From: Streptomyces asoensis
GTDB taxonomy: Bacteria > Actinomycetota > Actinomycetes > Streptomycetales > Streptomycetaceae
NCBI RefSeq assembly: GCF_013085465.1
Contig: NZ_CP049838.1
Span: forward strand, 9,176,001-9,240,000
Direction of reading: 5' to 3'
DNA: 64,000 nt
Made by a program: the position numbers and the translations under genes. Position 1 is the first letter of the stretch. Each line of letters starts with the position of its first letter. Below are positions 35,609 to 45,118 of the stretch, piece after piece. The notes beneath the pieces are model-generated. The model was given only the letters and a program-made list of their open reading frames with translations. It searched no databases and was not told the DNA's origin.

Positions 35609-36574
35609 TCAGTGCGGGAAGGCGCGCGGCTGCCGCAGCAGGGGGAGTTCGTCGCGGAACTCCTCGATGCGGGAGCTGATCTGCCGCATCAGGACCGTGC
35701 CGGCGAGGCGGTCGAGGTAGAGGTTGCGACGGGCCAGGCCGGGCGCGTCGACGCAGAAGTACAGCGCCATGAGCGGATTGACGAACAGCTCGCTGTCCTT
35801 GGTCCGCTCGGTGAACCGTACGTCGCCGAAGGCACCGCGCACGGCGGCGGCGACAGAGCCGTTGACGATGCTCGGGTGGCCCGGGGTGCAGGCCTGGGCG
35901 TCGGCCACGGCGTCCAGGTAGAGGGCACCCTCGGGGCTCTGGTGCGACAGCGAGAACGCGCCGAGGTAGGCGCCCTCGCGGTCCAGCGCGGCCAGGTTCT
36001 CCAGGACCAGGGAGTGGTTCACCCCGTGGTGGGCGTCCACGCCGAAGCCGAGACAGGCCACCAGCCGGTGGGGGACGTCGTCGAGGTCGTGCACGGCGGC
36101 GAGGCTGGCCATGTCCTCCTCGGGCGTGCCCAGCCCGTGCTCGTCGCCGCGCATCAGGATGTCGGTCCCGCCGTCCACCAGGACGACGGCGTCCACTCCG
36201 CCCAGGTGGTCGAGGAGCGCGCGGTAGGCGGCTCGCAGGGGTTCCACTCCGGTGCGCGGGAAGGCGTACACCGTGGCGGGGAGGTCGTGCCGGTCGAGCC
36301 AGCGGGCCAGGGTGCGCTCGGGGAAGTAGTCGCCGCGGGTGGGGATGTCGGGGTGGATGGCCGCGACGTCCGGCTGGAGCCAGACCTCGGAGGGCAGCCC
36401 GTACAGGTCGGCGAAGGAGAGGTTGGCCAGATGGACCTCCTTGCCCGCCGAGCGCAGGGCGAGTGCCAGCGGCAGGCCCGCGTACACGTCGAAACCGCCG
36501 CCCGCACCGGCGATGAGCACCCGGCGCGCGTCGCGCAGCCGGGTGAAGAGGGCAGGCTCGTGGAGGGAGAACAC
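35609..36574 (-). CDS. DUF1152 family protein
   Basis: A 321-aa cytoplasmic protein matching the DUF1152 family by its N-terminal glycine-rich motif VLIAGAGGGFDVYAGLPLA and by VDAVVLVDGGTDILMRGDE. The first motif resembles a nucleotide-binding loop, but no reaction is known for the family. It lies between the serine hydrolase and the ferredoxin reductase on the same strand, with gaps over 130 bp, so co-transcription is not certain. Confidence 0.85.
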   Translation of the reverse strand: MFSLHEPALFTRLRDARRVLIAGAGGGFDVYAGLPLALALRSAGKEVHLANLSFADLYGLPSEVWLQPDVAAIHPDIPTRGDYFPERTLARWLDRHDLPATVYAFPRTGVEPLRAAYRALLDHLGGVDAVVLVDGGTDILMRGDEHGLGTPEEDMASLAAVHDLDDVPHRLVACLGFGVDAHHGVNHSLVLENLAALDREGAYLGAFSLSHQSPEGALYLDAVADAQACTPGHPSIVNGSVAAAVRGAFGDVRFTERTKDSELFVNPLMALYFCVDAPGLARRNLYLDRLAGTVLMRQISSRIEEFRDELPLLRQPRAFPH

Positions 36575-36646
36575 CCGGGGACGCTAACAGGTGTCGATCA
36601 TGCGGCCCAACAGGATTACGTCAACCGCCCTGAACCGTGGGCGGGT

Positions 36647-36701
36647 TGGGGTTCGGCCGCCGACCGTGGCCGGAGTGACCCGCCGTGGCGACCGAACCCC
36701 A
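36647..36701 (-). terminator. Possible terminator after the ferredoxin reductase gene
   Basis: TGGGGTTCGG at 36647 and CCGAACCCCA ending at 36701 form a perfect 10-bp stem with a long, GC-rich loop that can fold further. It lies immediately downstream of the stop of the reductase gene on the minus strand. Confidence 0.4.
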
Positions 36702-36710
36702 CGCCCAGGA

Positions 36711-38075
36711 CTACGCGCCGCTCTCCCGCAGCATGTCCTCACGCTCGACGATCTTCACGCGCTCGCGGCCCTGCGGCTCGCCCAGCGCCTTCTCGGCGGC
36801 GTCCAGCTTGTACCAGCCCTCCCAGGTGGTGAAGCGGACGTCGCGCTCGGCGAGGAACGTCTCCACGGCCGCCGGCTCGGGCGAGGCGGGCGTGTGCAGA
36901 CGGCCGTTCGCGTGGTCGTCCAGCAGGTTCGACACCGTCTCGTTGGCGTCGCCCTTGGTGTGGCCGATGAGGCCGACCGGACCGCGGCGGATCCAGCCGG
37001 TGACGTACGTCGACTGCAAGTGCTCGCCGGACTCCTGTATGACGCGGCCGCCCTCGTCCGGGACCGTGCCCGAGTCGAGGTCCCAGGGCAGCTTCGGGAG
37101 CTTGTCGGAGAGGTAGCCGACGGCGCGGTAGATCGCCGTGACGTCCCAGTCCTTGAACTCGCCGGTGCCCTTGACGTTGCCGGTGCCGTCGAGGGCGGTG
37201 CGCTCGGTGCGCAGACCGACGACCTTGCCGTCCTCGCCGAGGATCTCGGCCGGCGACTCGAAGAAGTGCAGGAACAGCTTGTGCGGGCGCTCGCCGACGT
37301 CGCGGATCGCCCAGTTCTCCAGCGTCTTGGCGACCATGTCGGCCTGCTTGTTGCCGCGCCGCGTGGCGATGGAGCCGTCGTCGTAGTCGATGTCCTCGGG
37401 GTCGACGATGACCTCGATGGTGGGGGAGTGGTCCAGCTCCCGCAGCTCCATCGGGGAGAACTTCGCCTGCGCCGGGCCGCGGCGGCCGAAGACGTGGATC
37501 TCCAGCGCCTTGTTGGCCTTCAGGCCCTCGTGGACGTTGGCCGGGATCTCCGTCGGCAGCAGCTCGTCCGCCGTCTTGGCCAGGACGCGGGCCACGTCGA
37601 GGGCGACGTTGCCGACTCCCAGGACCGCGACCTTCTCGGCCTCGAGCGGCCAGGTGCGCGGTACGTCCGGGTGGCCGTCGTACCAGGAGACGAAGTCCGC
37701 GGCGCCGTAGGAGCCGTCCAGCTCGATGCCGGGGATCGACATCTCGCGGTCGGCCGTCGCGCCGGTGGAGAAGATCACCGCGTCGTAGAAGGCGCGCAGG
37801 TCGTCCAGGCTGATGTCGGTGGGGTAGTCGACGTTGCCGAAGAGGCGGATCTGCGGCTTGTCGAGGACCTGGTGCAGGGCGTTGACGATGCCCTTGATGC
37901 GGGGGTGGTCCGGGGCGACGCCGTAGCGGATCAGGCCGAACGGGGCCGGCATGCGCTCGAAGAGGTCGATGGAGACACCCGGGTCGGCGGCCACATCGGA
38001 CTTGAGCAGCGCGTCGGCGGCGTAGATCCCGGCGGGGCCGGCTCCGACAATGGCTACCCGCAGGGGGCGGGGCAT
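36711..38075 (-). CDS. fprA: Ferredoxin/adrenodoxin-NADP+ reductase
   Basis: This 454-aa flavoprotein is of the adrenodoxin-reductase type. FAD-binding VAIVGAGPAGIYAADALL lies at the start, followed by APFGLIRYGVAPDHPRIK, a second NADP-binding loop VLGVGNVALDVARVL and RRGPAQAKFSPMELRE. The length and order match mycobacterial FprA. The enzyme moves electrons between NADPH and ferredoxin and supports P450s and other iron-sulfur-dependent enzymes. A 19-bp iron-box-like sequence 46 bp upstream of the start suggests control by the iron regulator DmdR1/IdeR (inference). Confidence 0.93.
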   Translation of the reverse strand: MPRPLRVAIVGAGPAGIYAADALLKSDVAADPGVSIDLFERMPAPFGLIRYGVAPDHPRIKGIVNALHQVLDKPQIRLFGNVDYPTDISLDDLRAFYDAVIFSTGATADREMSIPGIELDGSYGAADFVSWYDGHPDVPRTWPLEAEKVAVLGVGNVALDVARVLAKTADELLPTEIPANVHEGLKANKALEIHVFGRRGPAQAKFSPMELRELDHSPTIEVIVDPEDIDYDDGSIATRRGNKQADMVAKTLENWAIRDVGERPHKLFLHFFESPAEILGEDGKVVGLRTERTALDGTGNVKGTGEFKDWDVTAIYRAVGYLSDKLPKLPWDLDSGTVPDEGGRVIQESGEHLQSTYVTGWIRRGPVGLIGHTKGDANETVSNLLDDHANGRLHTPASPEPAAVETFLAERDVRFTTWEGWYKLDAAEKALGEPQGRERVKIVEREDMLRESGA

Positions 38076-38120
38076 GATCAGGTTCCCTTCGAGTGGCGAC
38101 AGATCGACTCGGGGGAAGCC

Positions 38121-38139
38121 TAAACTAAGGCAAACCTTA
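38121..38139 (-). promoter_or_regulatory. Iron-box-like operator (DmdR1/IdeR type)
   Basis: TAAACTAAGGCAAACCTTA matches the actinobacterial iron box TTAGGTTAGGCTCACCTAA at 12 of 19 positions by my count, including the central AGGC and the ACCT. It is placed just ahead of fprA. A partial match in a very GC-rich genome stands out but is not proof. Confidence 0.45.
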
Positions 38140-38164
38140 CCCGGTACGCGGGTCCGGTCTATGG

Positions 38165-38187
38165 ACTCATAAACATCATTTATGAGT
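38165..38187. promoter_or_regulatory. AT-rich palindrome upstream of fprA
   Basis: ACTCATAAA, five bases, TTTATGAGT: a perfect 9-bp inverted repeat. It lies 25 bp beyond the iron-box-like site and 20 bp after the stop of the PP2C gene. Its AT-richness in this genome argues for a protein operator rather than a terminator. Confidence 0.55.
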
Positions 38188-38207
38188 GGAGTGGCGGCCG
38201 ACTCGCC

Positions 38208-40910
38208 TCACGGCAGCGGCTGTTCGGCCCAGATGACCTTGCCCTTGGCGGTGTAGCGGGTGCCCCAGCGTTCGGTCAGCTGCGACACGAGGAACAGCCC
38301 GCGGCCGCCCTCGTCGGTCATGGCCGCGTACCGCAGGTGCGGTGACGTGCTGCTGCTGTCGGCGACCTCGCAGATCAGGGTGCGGTCGCGCAGCAGACGG
38401 ACGCGCACCGGGGCGCTGCCGTAGCGGATCGCGTTGGTGACCAGTTCGCTCAGGATCAGTTCCGTCGTGAAGGACAGGTCCTCCAGGTCCCAGCGCGCCA
38501 GCTGCCGCGCCACGGCCGCCCGCACCTCGCCGACCGCCGCCGGGTCCACCGGCACGTCCCACTCGGCGACCCGGTCGGCGCCCAGCGCCCGGGTGCGCGC
38601 GACGATCAGCGCGATGTCGTCGTTGGGGCGGGGCGGCAGAAGGGCGTCCAGGACGGCCTGGCAGGTCCCCTCCGGCGGACCGTCGGCGCCCCGCTCCAGG
38701 GCGGTGCGCAGCAGCTCCAGACCGGTGTCGATGTCCCGTTCCCGGTCCTCCACCAGCCCGTCGGTGTACAGCACCAGCGAGCTGCCCTCGGCGAGCTCCA
38801 GCTCGACCGTCTCGAACGGCAGCCCGCCCAGCCCGAGCGGGAGTCCGGCGGGCACCTCGAGGTACTCGACCCGGCCGTCGGGGTGCACCAGCGCCGGCGG
38901 CGGATGGCCGGCGCGGGCGATCGTGCAGCGCCGGGAGACCGGGTCGTAGATGGCGTACAGACAGGTCGCCCCGGAGACGGGCGCGTCGGTGCCGTCGTCG
39001 GCGACCGCCTCGTCCTGGTCTATGCGGGCCACCAGCTCGTCCAGCAGGCCGAGGAGTTCCTCCGGGGCCAGGTCCAGGGCGGAGAAGTTGTGCACCGCGG
39101 TGCGCAGCCGGCCCATGGTGGCCGCCGCGTGCAGCCCGTGGCCCACCACGTCACCGACGACGAGGGCGACCCGCGCTCCGGACAGGGGCAGCACGTCGAA
39201 CCAGTCGCCACCCACACCCGCCTGCGCGGGCAGATAGCGGTAGGCGATGTCCAGGGCGTTCTGTTCGGGCAGGGTGCGCGGCAGCAGGCTGCGCTGGAGG
39301 GTGACCGCCATGCCGTGCTCGCGGGTGAACCGGCGCGCGTTGTCGATGGAGATCGCGGCCCGCGCCACCAGCTCCTCCGCGAGCACCACCTCGTCCGGGT
39401 CGAACGGATCGGGCCGTTCCGAACGCCAGAAACTGACCACGCCCAGAATCAGGGACCCGGCGCGCACGGGCACGGTGATCAGCGAGTGGATGCCGAACTC
39501 CACGACCTGCTCGGTCCGTTCGAGGTCCTGGGCGCGCCAGCCCGGCGCCTGGGCGAGACGGGCCTCCAGCACCGCCCGCGCCTCGCCGAGACTGCGTGCC
39601 TGCGGGGCGGAGTCCACGAACCGGATCCGCTCGCCCACCGCGTACAGCGGCGCGCCCTTGCGGATCGCGCTCACCGCCGTGCGCCGCAGCGTGCCCCGGC
39701 CCCCCGGCTCCTCGCCCTCCAGGACGGCGTCGAACAGATCCACGGTCGCGAAGTCCGCGAACCTCGGCACGGCCAGCTCCGTCAGCTCCTCGGCGGTCCG
39801 GGCGACGTCCAGGCTGGTCCCGATGGCCACGCCGGCCGCGTACAGCATGTCGAGGCGCTCGCGGGTCGCCTCCGCCCGGCCCGACAGGGCGCGCAGCTCC
39901 GTGGAGTCGCGCAGGGTCGCGACACTGCCGGCCGGTCCGCCCGCCAGGTCGGTGGGCCGCTGATTGATCGCCAGCAGCCGCTCCCCGACCAGGTGTACCT
40001 CGTCGGTGACCATCCGCCCGGAGGCCAGCAGTTCGGCGGTGTCCCGGTCGAGTCCCAGATCGAGGACCTGGCGTCGTTCGGCGTCCGGGGGCAGGTCGAG
40101 CAGACGCTGCGCCTCGTCGTTGGCGAGCAGCAGGTCGCCCTCGCCGCCGACGATGATCACCCCTTCCCGTACGGAGTGCAGGACCGCGTCGTGGTGCTCG
40201 TACATCCGGGTCATCTCGCGCGGGCCCAGGCCGTGGGTCTGGCGCAGCAGACGGCGGCTGACCAGCGCCGTGCTCGCCGTGGCCAGGGCGAGGGCGACCG
40301 CGGCGCTGCCGAGGACGAGCGGCAGCTGCCGGTCGGCGTTGCCGCCGACGTGCGCGGTGGTGATGCCGGACGACACCAGGCCGACCACTGTCCCGTCGGC
40401 CGTCTTCACGGGCACCACGGCCTGGACCAGCCGGCCGATGGTCCCGTTGACCTCTTCGACCACGACGCCGCCGTCCAGGGCCGGCTGGAAGTTCCCGACG
40501 AACTTCTTGCCGATGCGGTCCGGCTTGGGATGCGTGTAGCGGATGCCGTCGGTGTTCATGACGACGAGGAAGTCCATGTCGGAGGCCTTGCGGGCGGCCT
40601 CGGCCTTGGGTTGGAGCACGGCCGTCGGGTTGGGGCTGTTCAGCGCCTCGACGATGCCCGGCGAGTTGGCGAAGGTCTGCGCGACCGCGACGGAGCGGTT
40701 ACGGGCCTCCTGGGTGGTGTCGTGGCGCACCTGGAGCAGCAGCGCCACCACGGCGGCCACGACCAGCAGCAGCACGATGACCACTTGGAGAACGAACACC
40801 TGCGCGGCGAGACTGCGCCCGCCCAGTGCGGACTCAGGCGTACGCCGGACCCGCAGGCTCCGGGGTCGACGGGCCGGCCGGGCATCCGAGCGCCCCAGGA
40901 GTCGGACCAT
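38208..40910 (-). CDS. Multidomain sensor phosphatase: extracellular sensor, PAS, GAF, PP2C (SpoIIE), HATPase
   Basis: A 900-aa protein. A transmembrane segment (FVLQVVIVLLLVVAAVVALL, residues 38-60), an extracytoplasmic Cache-like sensor with YTHPKPDRIGKKFVGNF, and a second membrane segment near 205-225 form a DcuS/CitA-style input. PAS (around 240-350) and GAF (370-540) domains follow. The SpoIIE-type PP2C phosphatase has GVGGDWFDVLPL and VVGDVVGHG metal-binding motifs and ends with PNDDIALIVAR. A C-terminal anti-sigma-type kinase domain carries ELILSELVTNAIRYG and DEGGRGLFLV. Such proteins control anti-anti-sigma factor phosphorylation and thus alternative sigma factors. A similar PP2C gene lies 51 bp upstream on the same strand. 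Confidence 0.9.
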   Translation of the reverse strand: MVRLLGRSDARPARRPRSLRVRRTPESALGGRSLAAQVFVLQVVIVLLLVVAAVVALLLQVRHDTTQEARNRSVAVAQTFANSPGIVEALNSPNPTAVLQPKAEAARKASDMDFLVVMNTDGIRYTHPKPDRIGKKFVGNFQPALDGGVVVEEVNGTIGRLVQAVVPVKTADGTVVGLVSSGITTAHVGGNADRQLPLVLGSAAVALALATASTALVSRRLLRQTHGLGPREMTRMYEHHDAVLHSVREGVIIVGGEGDLLLANDEAQRLLDLPPDAERRQVLDLGLDRDTAELLASGRMVTDEVHLVGERLLAINQRPTDLAGGPAGSVATLRDSTELRALSGRAEATRERLDMLYAAGVAIGTSLDVARTAEELTELAVPRFADFATVDLFDAVLEGEEPGGRGTLRRTAVSAIRKGAPLYAVGERIRFVDSAPQARSLGEARAVLEARLAQAPGWRAQDLERTEQVVEFGIHSLITVPVRAGSLILGVVSFWRSERPDPFDPDEVVLAEELVARAAISIDNARRFTREHGMAVTLQRSLLPRTLPEQNALDIAYRYLPAQAGVGGDWFDVLPLSGARVALVVGDVVGHGLHAAATMGRLRTAVHNFSALDLAPEELLGLLDELVARIDQDEAVADDGTDAPVSGATCLYAIYDPVSRRCTIARAGHPPPALVHPDGRVEYLEVPAGLPLGLGGLPFETVELELAEGSSLVLYTDGLVEDRERDIDTGLELLRTALERGADGPPEGTCQAVLDALLPPRPNDDIALIVARTRALGADRVAEWDVPVDPAAVGEVRAAVARQLARWDLEDLSFTTELILSELVTNAIRYGSAPVRVRLLRDRTLICEVADSSSTSPHLRYAAMTDEGGRGLFLVSQLTERWGTRYTAKGKVIWAEQPLP

Positions 40911-40961
40911 GTGCCATGTCTACACTGCCGGGCCGCGCGAGGCGAGGGGCGTCACGCACGG

Positions 40962-43556
40962 TCACGGACCGTGTCCCGCACGCTTGCCGTGGGTGACTTC
41001 CGCCGCCCGCCGGGTGGCCAGCAGCAGCGCGATGTCGTCCGCCCGGTCCGCGGCCTGCCGGGCCGTCGCGGTGAGCCGGTCGGCGACGTCCGCGAGGGAA
41101 CGGCCGGGAGGAGCGTCGGCCGCGGGCCCGGCAGTGTCGGTCTCGGCCGGCGGACCCCCGGCCCCGGCCAGGGCCCGGCGCAGATCCGTGATGCCGTCGT
41201 CGATGTCGTGGCCGGGACGCTCGACCAGCCCGTCCGTATAGAGGGCGAGGATCGCGCCCGGCTCCAGCCGCAGCTCCGTCACCGGGTAGTGGGCGCGCGG
41301 GTCCACCCCGAGCACCACGCCGCCGGGCAGTTCCACGACCTCGGTTCGGCCGTCGGGGTGGCGCAGCAGCGGCGGCAGGTGCCCGGCGCGGACCGCCCGG
41401 GCCAGACCGGTGGCCGGGTCGAGCCGGACATAGCAGCAGCTCGCGAACTGGCCGGGGTCCAGGTCGATGAGCAGGTGGTTCGTGCCGCCCATGACCTCCT
41501 CGGGCGGCCGGTCGCCCAGGGCGAACGCCCGCACCGCGCTGCGCAGCTGTCCCATGGTGGCCGCCGCCTGCACGCCGTGCCCCTGTACGTCCCCGATGAC
41601 CAGGGCCAGCCCGTCCCCTGCCTCCACGACGTCGTACCAGTCGCCGCCCACGTCCATGCCCTCGGTGCCCGGCAGATAACGCCCTGCGGTCTCCACGCGC
41701 GCGTGCTGCGACAGCCGCTGGGGGAGGAGGGCCTGCTGGAGCCCTCGGGCGAGGGCGGCCTCGGTGTCGTAGCGCTGCGCCTTCTCCATCGCGTGGGCGA
41801 TCAGCCCGGCGAGCGCGGTCAGTACCGTGCGTTCCTCGGAGCCGAAGCTGCGTGAGCGGTCGAAGCCGAGGATGCACGAGCCGACCGGGCGGCCCGAGGC
41901 GATCAGCGGGAGGAAGGCGCGGGCGCCCTCCGACGCGTCGAGGTCGATGCCCGGATAGGCGTCCGCCAGCTGCTGCATCGAGTCGAAGAAGAGCGGTCGG
42001 CCCGTGGTGAGGGTCTCCACGCCGGGCAGCCGGGCGTCCAGCCCCACCCCTTCGAAGGGGGCCAGGAAGCCTTCGGGGAAACCGGACTCCCACGCCAGAT
42101 ACAGGTGCCGCTCCTGGAGCAGGTAGATGGCGAGCCGGCGGCCGCCGAACGCGGGCAGCAGCTCCTGCATCACCACGGCCGACACCTGGCGGGCGGTCAC
42201 CGCCTCCGTCAGCGCGATGGCCAGGACGATGGGCCGGTAGAGCGAGGCGGTGGTGTCGGGGGCGGGGGTGTCCGCCTCCGAGGGCTCGGGGACCGTGTCG
42301 TTCGGCACGCGGTTCGACGGGACCGCCTTGCAGGTGACGAGATCCGCGCCCGGGTAGAGGGACACGCGCAGCCAGTCCCCCTCGTACGGCCGGGGGACGG
42401 AGGGGGGGTCGGTGGTGACGGGAAGCCGCACATGGAAGTGTGCGGGCTCCGGCGACAGCAGGGCGCCGCGCAGATGCTCCTCGAACGTGGGCTGGTTCAG
42501 CCACGGTACGGCCTCCCACAGCGACCGGCCGACCAGCTCGTCCCGCGGCACGCCCAGGAGGTGCCCGGCCCGCGCATTGGCGTAGACGACGAGCCCCAGC
42601 CGGTCGAGACAGAACACCCCCTCCGGGAGGAGGTCGGCGGCTCCGTCGGCGAGGGCGCCCGGGCCCGGATCGAGGAGGACGCCGGCGATGGGGCGGGGCA
42701 GGGCGGAAGACGCGGCGGGCGCATCGCCCGGCGGGTCGGTCGCCACGCCCGTCGCATCCCACAGCTCGAGGAGCCGCAGCCCGCCCTCGGTGGTGCGTAC
42801 CTGGAGCGGCAGCGGCGGCGGCCGGCCCCGGGCCGTCCGGTGCAGCAGGCCCGGCAGCCGGTGGGCGTCCGTCGGGTCGACGGCCCGGGCCAGGGCTTCC
42901 AGCGTGCCCGGGAACTCGTCCGGGGGCAGACCGAGCAGGGTGCGTGCCTGCTCGTCGAGCGTGACGACGTCGGTCGCCGGGTCCCAGGAGAACCGCCCGA
43001 CGCGCCCCGGGGCCGGTCCTGCGGCCGGCGGCCGTACGCACAGCGGCTCCTCGTCCCAGGTGACGGCACCGCCGTCCGCCCCCAGCCGCAGCAGGGCCGC
43101 TCCCAGCGCGTCCGCCACCGCCGTCAGCCGCTCACGCTCAGCCTGCACCTCCGCCGCGTCGGCCGCCGCCGGGCGCAGGACGGCCAGCACCCCGAACGAC
43201 CGCCCGTCCGCCACGACGGGTACGTACAGCGAACCGAACTGGAAGGGCAGGCCCGCCGCGAGCTGCGCATAGTGGCGCATCATCTCGGTGGCGTTCGCCA
43301 GCACCACCGGCACACCCGTCCGGTAGACGTCGGCCACCGGGAACGGCCGGTCCATGTGCACCCTCCACCAGGGGCGGAACAGCGGACCGGGCAGCCCCGC
43401 GAGGACCGCGAGGCGCAGCAGCCGGGACGTGGTCGAGCACAGGTACACGCCACCGGTGTGGCCGCCCGTCGCCCGCAGCGCGTCCGCCACGGTCCCGGTC
43501 AGCAGCGCGGGCGGTGGCCCGGACGGCTTCCGCTCGTTTCCGGCGCTCCCAGTCAT
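40962..43556 (-). CDS. GAF/PAS-domain PP2C (SpoIIE-type) phosphatase
   Basis: An 864-aa cytoplasmic protein. An N-terminal GAF-like domain (residues 15-160) and a PAS-like region (180-270) come first. A second PAS has LPEGVFCLDRLGLVVYANAR (310-380) and a second GAF covers 450-590. The C-terminal PP2C phosphatase carries DVGGDWYDVVEAGDG and VIGDVQGHGVQAAATMGQLR, then ILALYTDGLVERPG and ADDIALLLATR. It should dephosphorylate a STAS-type anti-anti-sigma factor in response to small-molecule or redox signals. It lacks the kinase domain that its downstream neighbour has; the two are spaced 51 bp apart and probably work in one pathway. Confidence 0.9.
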   Translation of the reverse strand: MTGSAGNERKPSGPPPALLTGTVADALRATGGHTGGVYLCSTTSRLLRLAVLAGLPGPLFRPWWRVHMDRPFPVADVYRTGVPVVLANATEMMRHYAQLAAGLPFQFGSLYVPVVADGRSFGVLAVLRPAAADAAEVQAERERLTAVADALGAALLRLGADGGAVTWDEEPLCVRPPAAGPAPGRVGRFSWDPATDVVTLDEQARTLLGLPPDEFPGTLEALARAVDPTDAHRLPGLLHRTARGRPPPLPLQVRTTEGGLRLLELWDATGVATDPPGDAPAASSALPRPIAGVLLDPGPGALADGAADLLPEGVFCLDRLGLVVYANARAGHLLGVPRDELVGRSLWEAVPWLNQPTFEEHLRGALLSPEPAHFHVRLPVTTDPPSVPRPYEGDWLRVSLYPGADLVTCKAVPSNRVPNDTVPEPSEADTPAPDTTASLYRPIVLAIALTEAVTARQVSAVVMQELLPAFGGRRLAIYLLQERHLYLAWESGFPEGFLAPFEGVGLDARLPGVETLTTGRPLFFDSMQQLADAYPGIDLDASEGARAFLPLIASGRPVGSCILGFDRSRSFGSEERTVLTALAGLIAHAMEKAQRYDTEAALARGLQQALLPQRLSQHARVETAGRYLPGTEGMDVGGDWYDVVEAGDGLALVIGDVQGHGVQAAATMGQLRSAVRAFALGDRPPEEVMGGTNHLLIDLDPGQFASCCYVRLDPATGLARAVRAGHLPPLLRHPDGRTEVVELPGGVVLGVDPRAHYPVTELRLEPGAILALYTDGLVERPGHDIDDGITDLRRALAGAGGPPAETDTAGPAADAPPGRSLADVADRLTATARQAADRADDIALLLATRRAAEVTHGKRAGHGP

Positions 43557-43925
43557 TCGGCCCTACCTCGTCCGTGCGCCGCCGCTTGGGCGACACAGTA
43601 AGAATGCGCCACACCTGGCCGGATGTGCATCCGCGCGACCTCGGAGAGAACGGATCCGGGCGGGATGACCGGCACGCCCTGGGCGAGATTCTGCCGGGCG
43701 CCTGCTCCTGGACGGCGCGGAGGGACGGTTACGCCACTACGCCGAACGCACTGTGGTCGCGCCTGCCACGGGGTGCGGCCGGCCCGGCCCCGGCCCGGTC
43801 GACCGCCCTCGACGGGTTCTCCACCGACGGGCGGCTCACCGGGGCGCGCGAGCACGGTGGTCGTGCCTGCGTCGGGGCGCGGCCCGCCTCGGGGTCCGGT
43901 CCGGCCGGGTCCGGGTCCGGGACGG
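43557..43925. other. Intergenic region without a visible gene
   Basis: About 370 bp between the lipoprotein stop and the PP2C start, both minus strand. I see no coding frame with a ribosome site and no strong palindrome. It should contain the promoter for the two phosphatase genes. Confidence 0.5.
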
Positions 43926-44609
43926 TCAGCCGGTGGTGGTGTGCAGGGTGCTCTTGGCCAGTTCGTAGGCCGGGAGCATCGCCTCGTGCTCCGCGGTGTC
44001 CATGCCGCCCAGGTGCAGGACGACGGGACCCTCGGACGTGGTGACGGCGAGCGCGTGCTCCTTCTTCGTCTCCTCGAGGAGTTCGCTCGTGGTGACGTAC
44101 GCGACCTCGGTGCCGGTGATGTCGCCCGCCTTCACCGTGCTGTACCGCGCCCCGCTCGCCCCCTGCTCGGCGGCCACGAAGTCCTCCAGTACGGCCCGCG
44201 CGTCGGTGTCGCCCGGCTCACCGGTCCACACGCGCAGGAACCCGATCTTCCCCGCGGGCTTGGCGTCGACCTCGCAGGCCATGGTGACCGGGCCCTGACG
44301 CAGGAAGGCGTCGGCGAGGTCGGCCAGATCGCCGGTGGCGGTGCTCGTCCCCTCGGCGTCGACGGCCTCGGCCTTCCAGAACTCGGCGATGTCGAAGGTG
44401 ACGGGAAGTTCGCAGGCGGACCCGGAGGCCCCGATGGACCCGCCGCGCTGCGCCACCTTCGCGGTCGTCGTCGCCGACGCCCCGGACTCCCCCGACGCGG
44501 CGTCCGGGTCGGCCTCCTCGGCCGCGCATCCCGTCATCAGCCCCGTCAACAGGGCCGCCAGCGTCAGCCCCTGCCCCACGTTCCCCACGGTCCCCGCCCC
44601 AAAGCGCAC
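43926..44609 (-). CDS. Lipoprotein of unknown function
   Basis: A 227-aa protein with a lipoprotein signal: hydrophobic GLTLAALLTGLMTGC with the lipobox LMTGC (Cys about residue 25), followed by an acidic linker (AAEEADPDAASGES). The mature part is a single domain with two cysteines (SACELPVTFDIAEFW; MACEVDAKPAGK) and would sit on the outer face of the membrane. The GTG at 44609 has AGGAG 8 nt upstream; the longer frame beyond it overlaps the promoter side of rpmG. No partner is evident. Confidence 0.8.
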   Translation of the reverse strand: MRFGAGTVGNVGQGLTLAALLTGLMTGCAAEEADPDAASGESGASATTTAKVAQRGGSIGASGSACELPVTFDIAEFWKAEAVDAEGTSTATGDLADLADAFLRQGPVTMACEVDAKPAGKIGFLRVWTGEPGDTDARAVLEDFVAAEQGASGARYSTVKAGDITGTEVAYVTTSELLEETKKEHALAVTTSEGPVVLHLGGMDTAEHEAMLPAYELAKSTLHTTTG

Positions 44610-44799
44610 TGCTGTGTCTCCTCTCGACGCCGGCGCGATACCGGCGGAGCACTGTAACCGAGGAGGTCGTGGCCCCCGCCACCGAGATTCGCCGCCAGGG
44701 CGGCCGCTGCCGGGGAATGTCCCGGCCCCGCCCCCTGTTGTAGCGCGTGACTGACATGCACCGATCAGTTGGTGCGAGTCGGTGTGAGAGGAGGTCCCC

Positions 44800-44964
44800 A
44801 TGGCCCGCAGTACGGCGCGCCCCGTCATCACCCTCAGGTCCACCGCCGGAACCGGTGTCACCTACGTGACGCGCAAGAACCGTCGCAACGACGCCGACCG
44901 GCTGGTCCTGCGCAAGTACGACCCCGTCGCCGGACGGCACGTCTCCTTCCGAGAGGCGCGATGA
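44800..44964 (+). CDS. rpmG: 50S ribosomal protein L33, zinc-free paralogue
   Basis: A 54-aa protein beginning [20 protein letters not shown] with the L33 core [20 protein letters not shown]. It lacks the paired CxxC zinc ligands, so it is the C-minus form that streptomycetes use when zinc is scarce. Such genes are normally repressed by Zur, but I do not see a convincing Zur box upstream. GAGAGGAGG precedes the ATG at 6-8 nt. A strong terminator follows. It is not accompanied by other ribosomal genes. Confidence 0.93.
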   Translation: MARSTARPVITLRSTAGTGVTYVTRKNRRNDADRLVLRKYDPVAGRHVSFREAR

Positions 44965-45011
44965 GGCCGGCGTCGGCCCGGCAGGGCTGAGCGGCGCCGA
45001 CCCGAGACAGC

Positions 45012-45050
45012 AGAGCGGCCGGGGTCCCGGACAGGGACCCCGGCCGCTCT
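45012..45050 (+). terminator. Strong hairpin terminator after rpmG
   Basis: A perfect 17-bp stem, AGAGCGGCCGGGGTCCC and its complement, with loop GGACA, 48 bp after the rpmG stop. The symmetrical structure could also stop transcription from the opposite direction. Confidence 0.85.
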
Positions 45051-45118
45051 CTCGCGCGACGTCGCGCGGACGAGTGACGTGCCGTCATATTCACGCTCCG
45101 CTGGGAATCCATAGCGGC

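Noticed and set aside
38883..41855. A 990-codon plus-strand frame
   Set aside because: Antisense to the two PP2C phosphatase genes, which have clear catalytic motifs.
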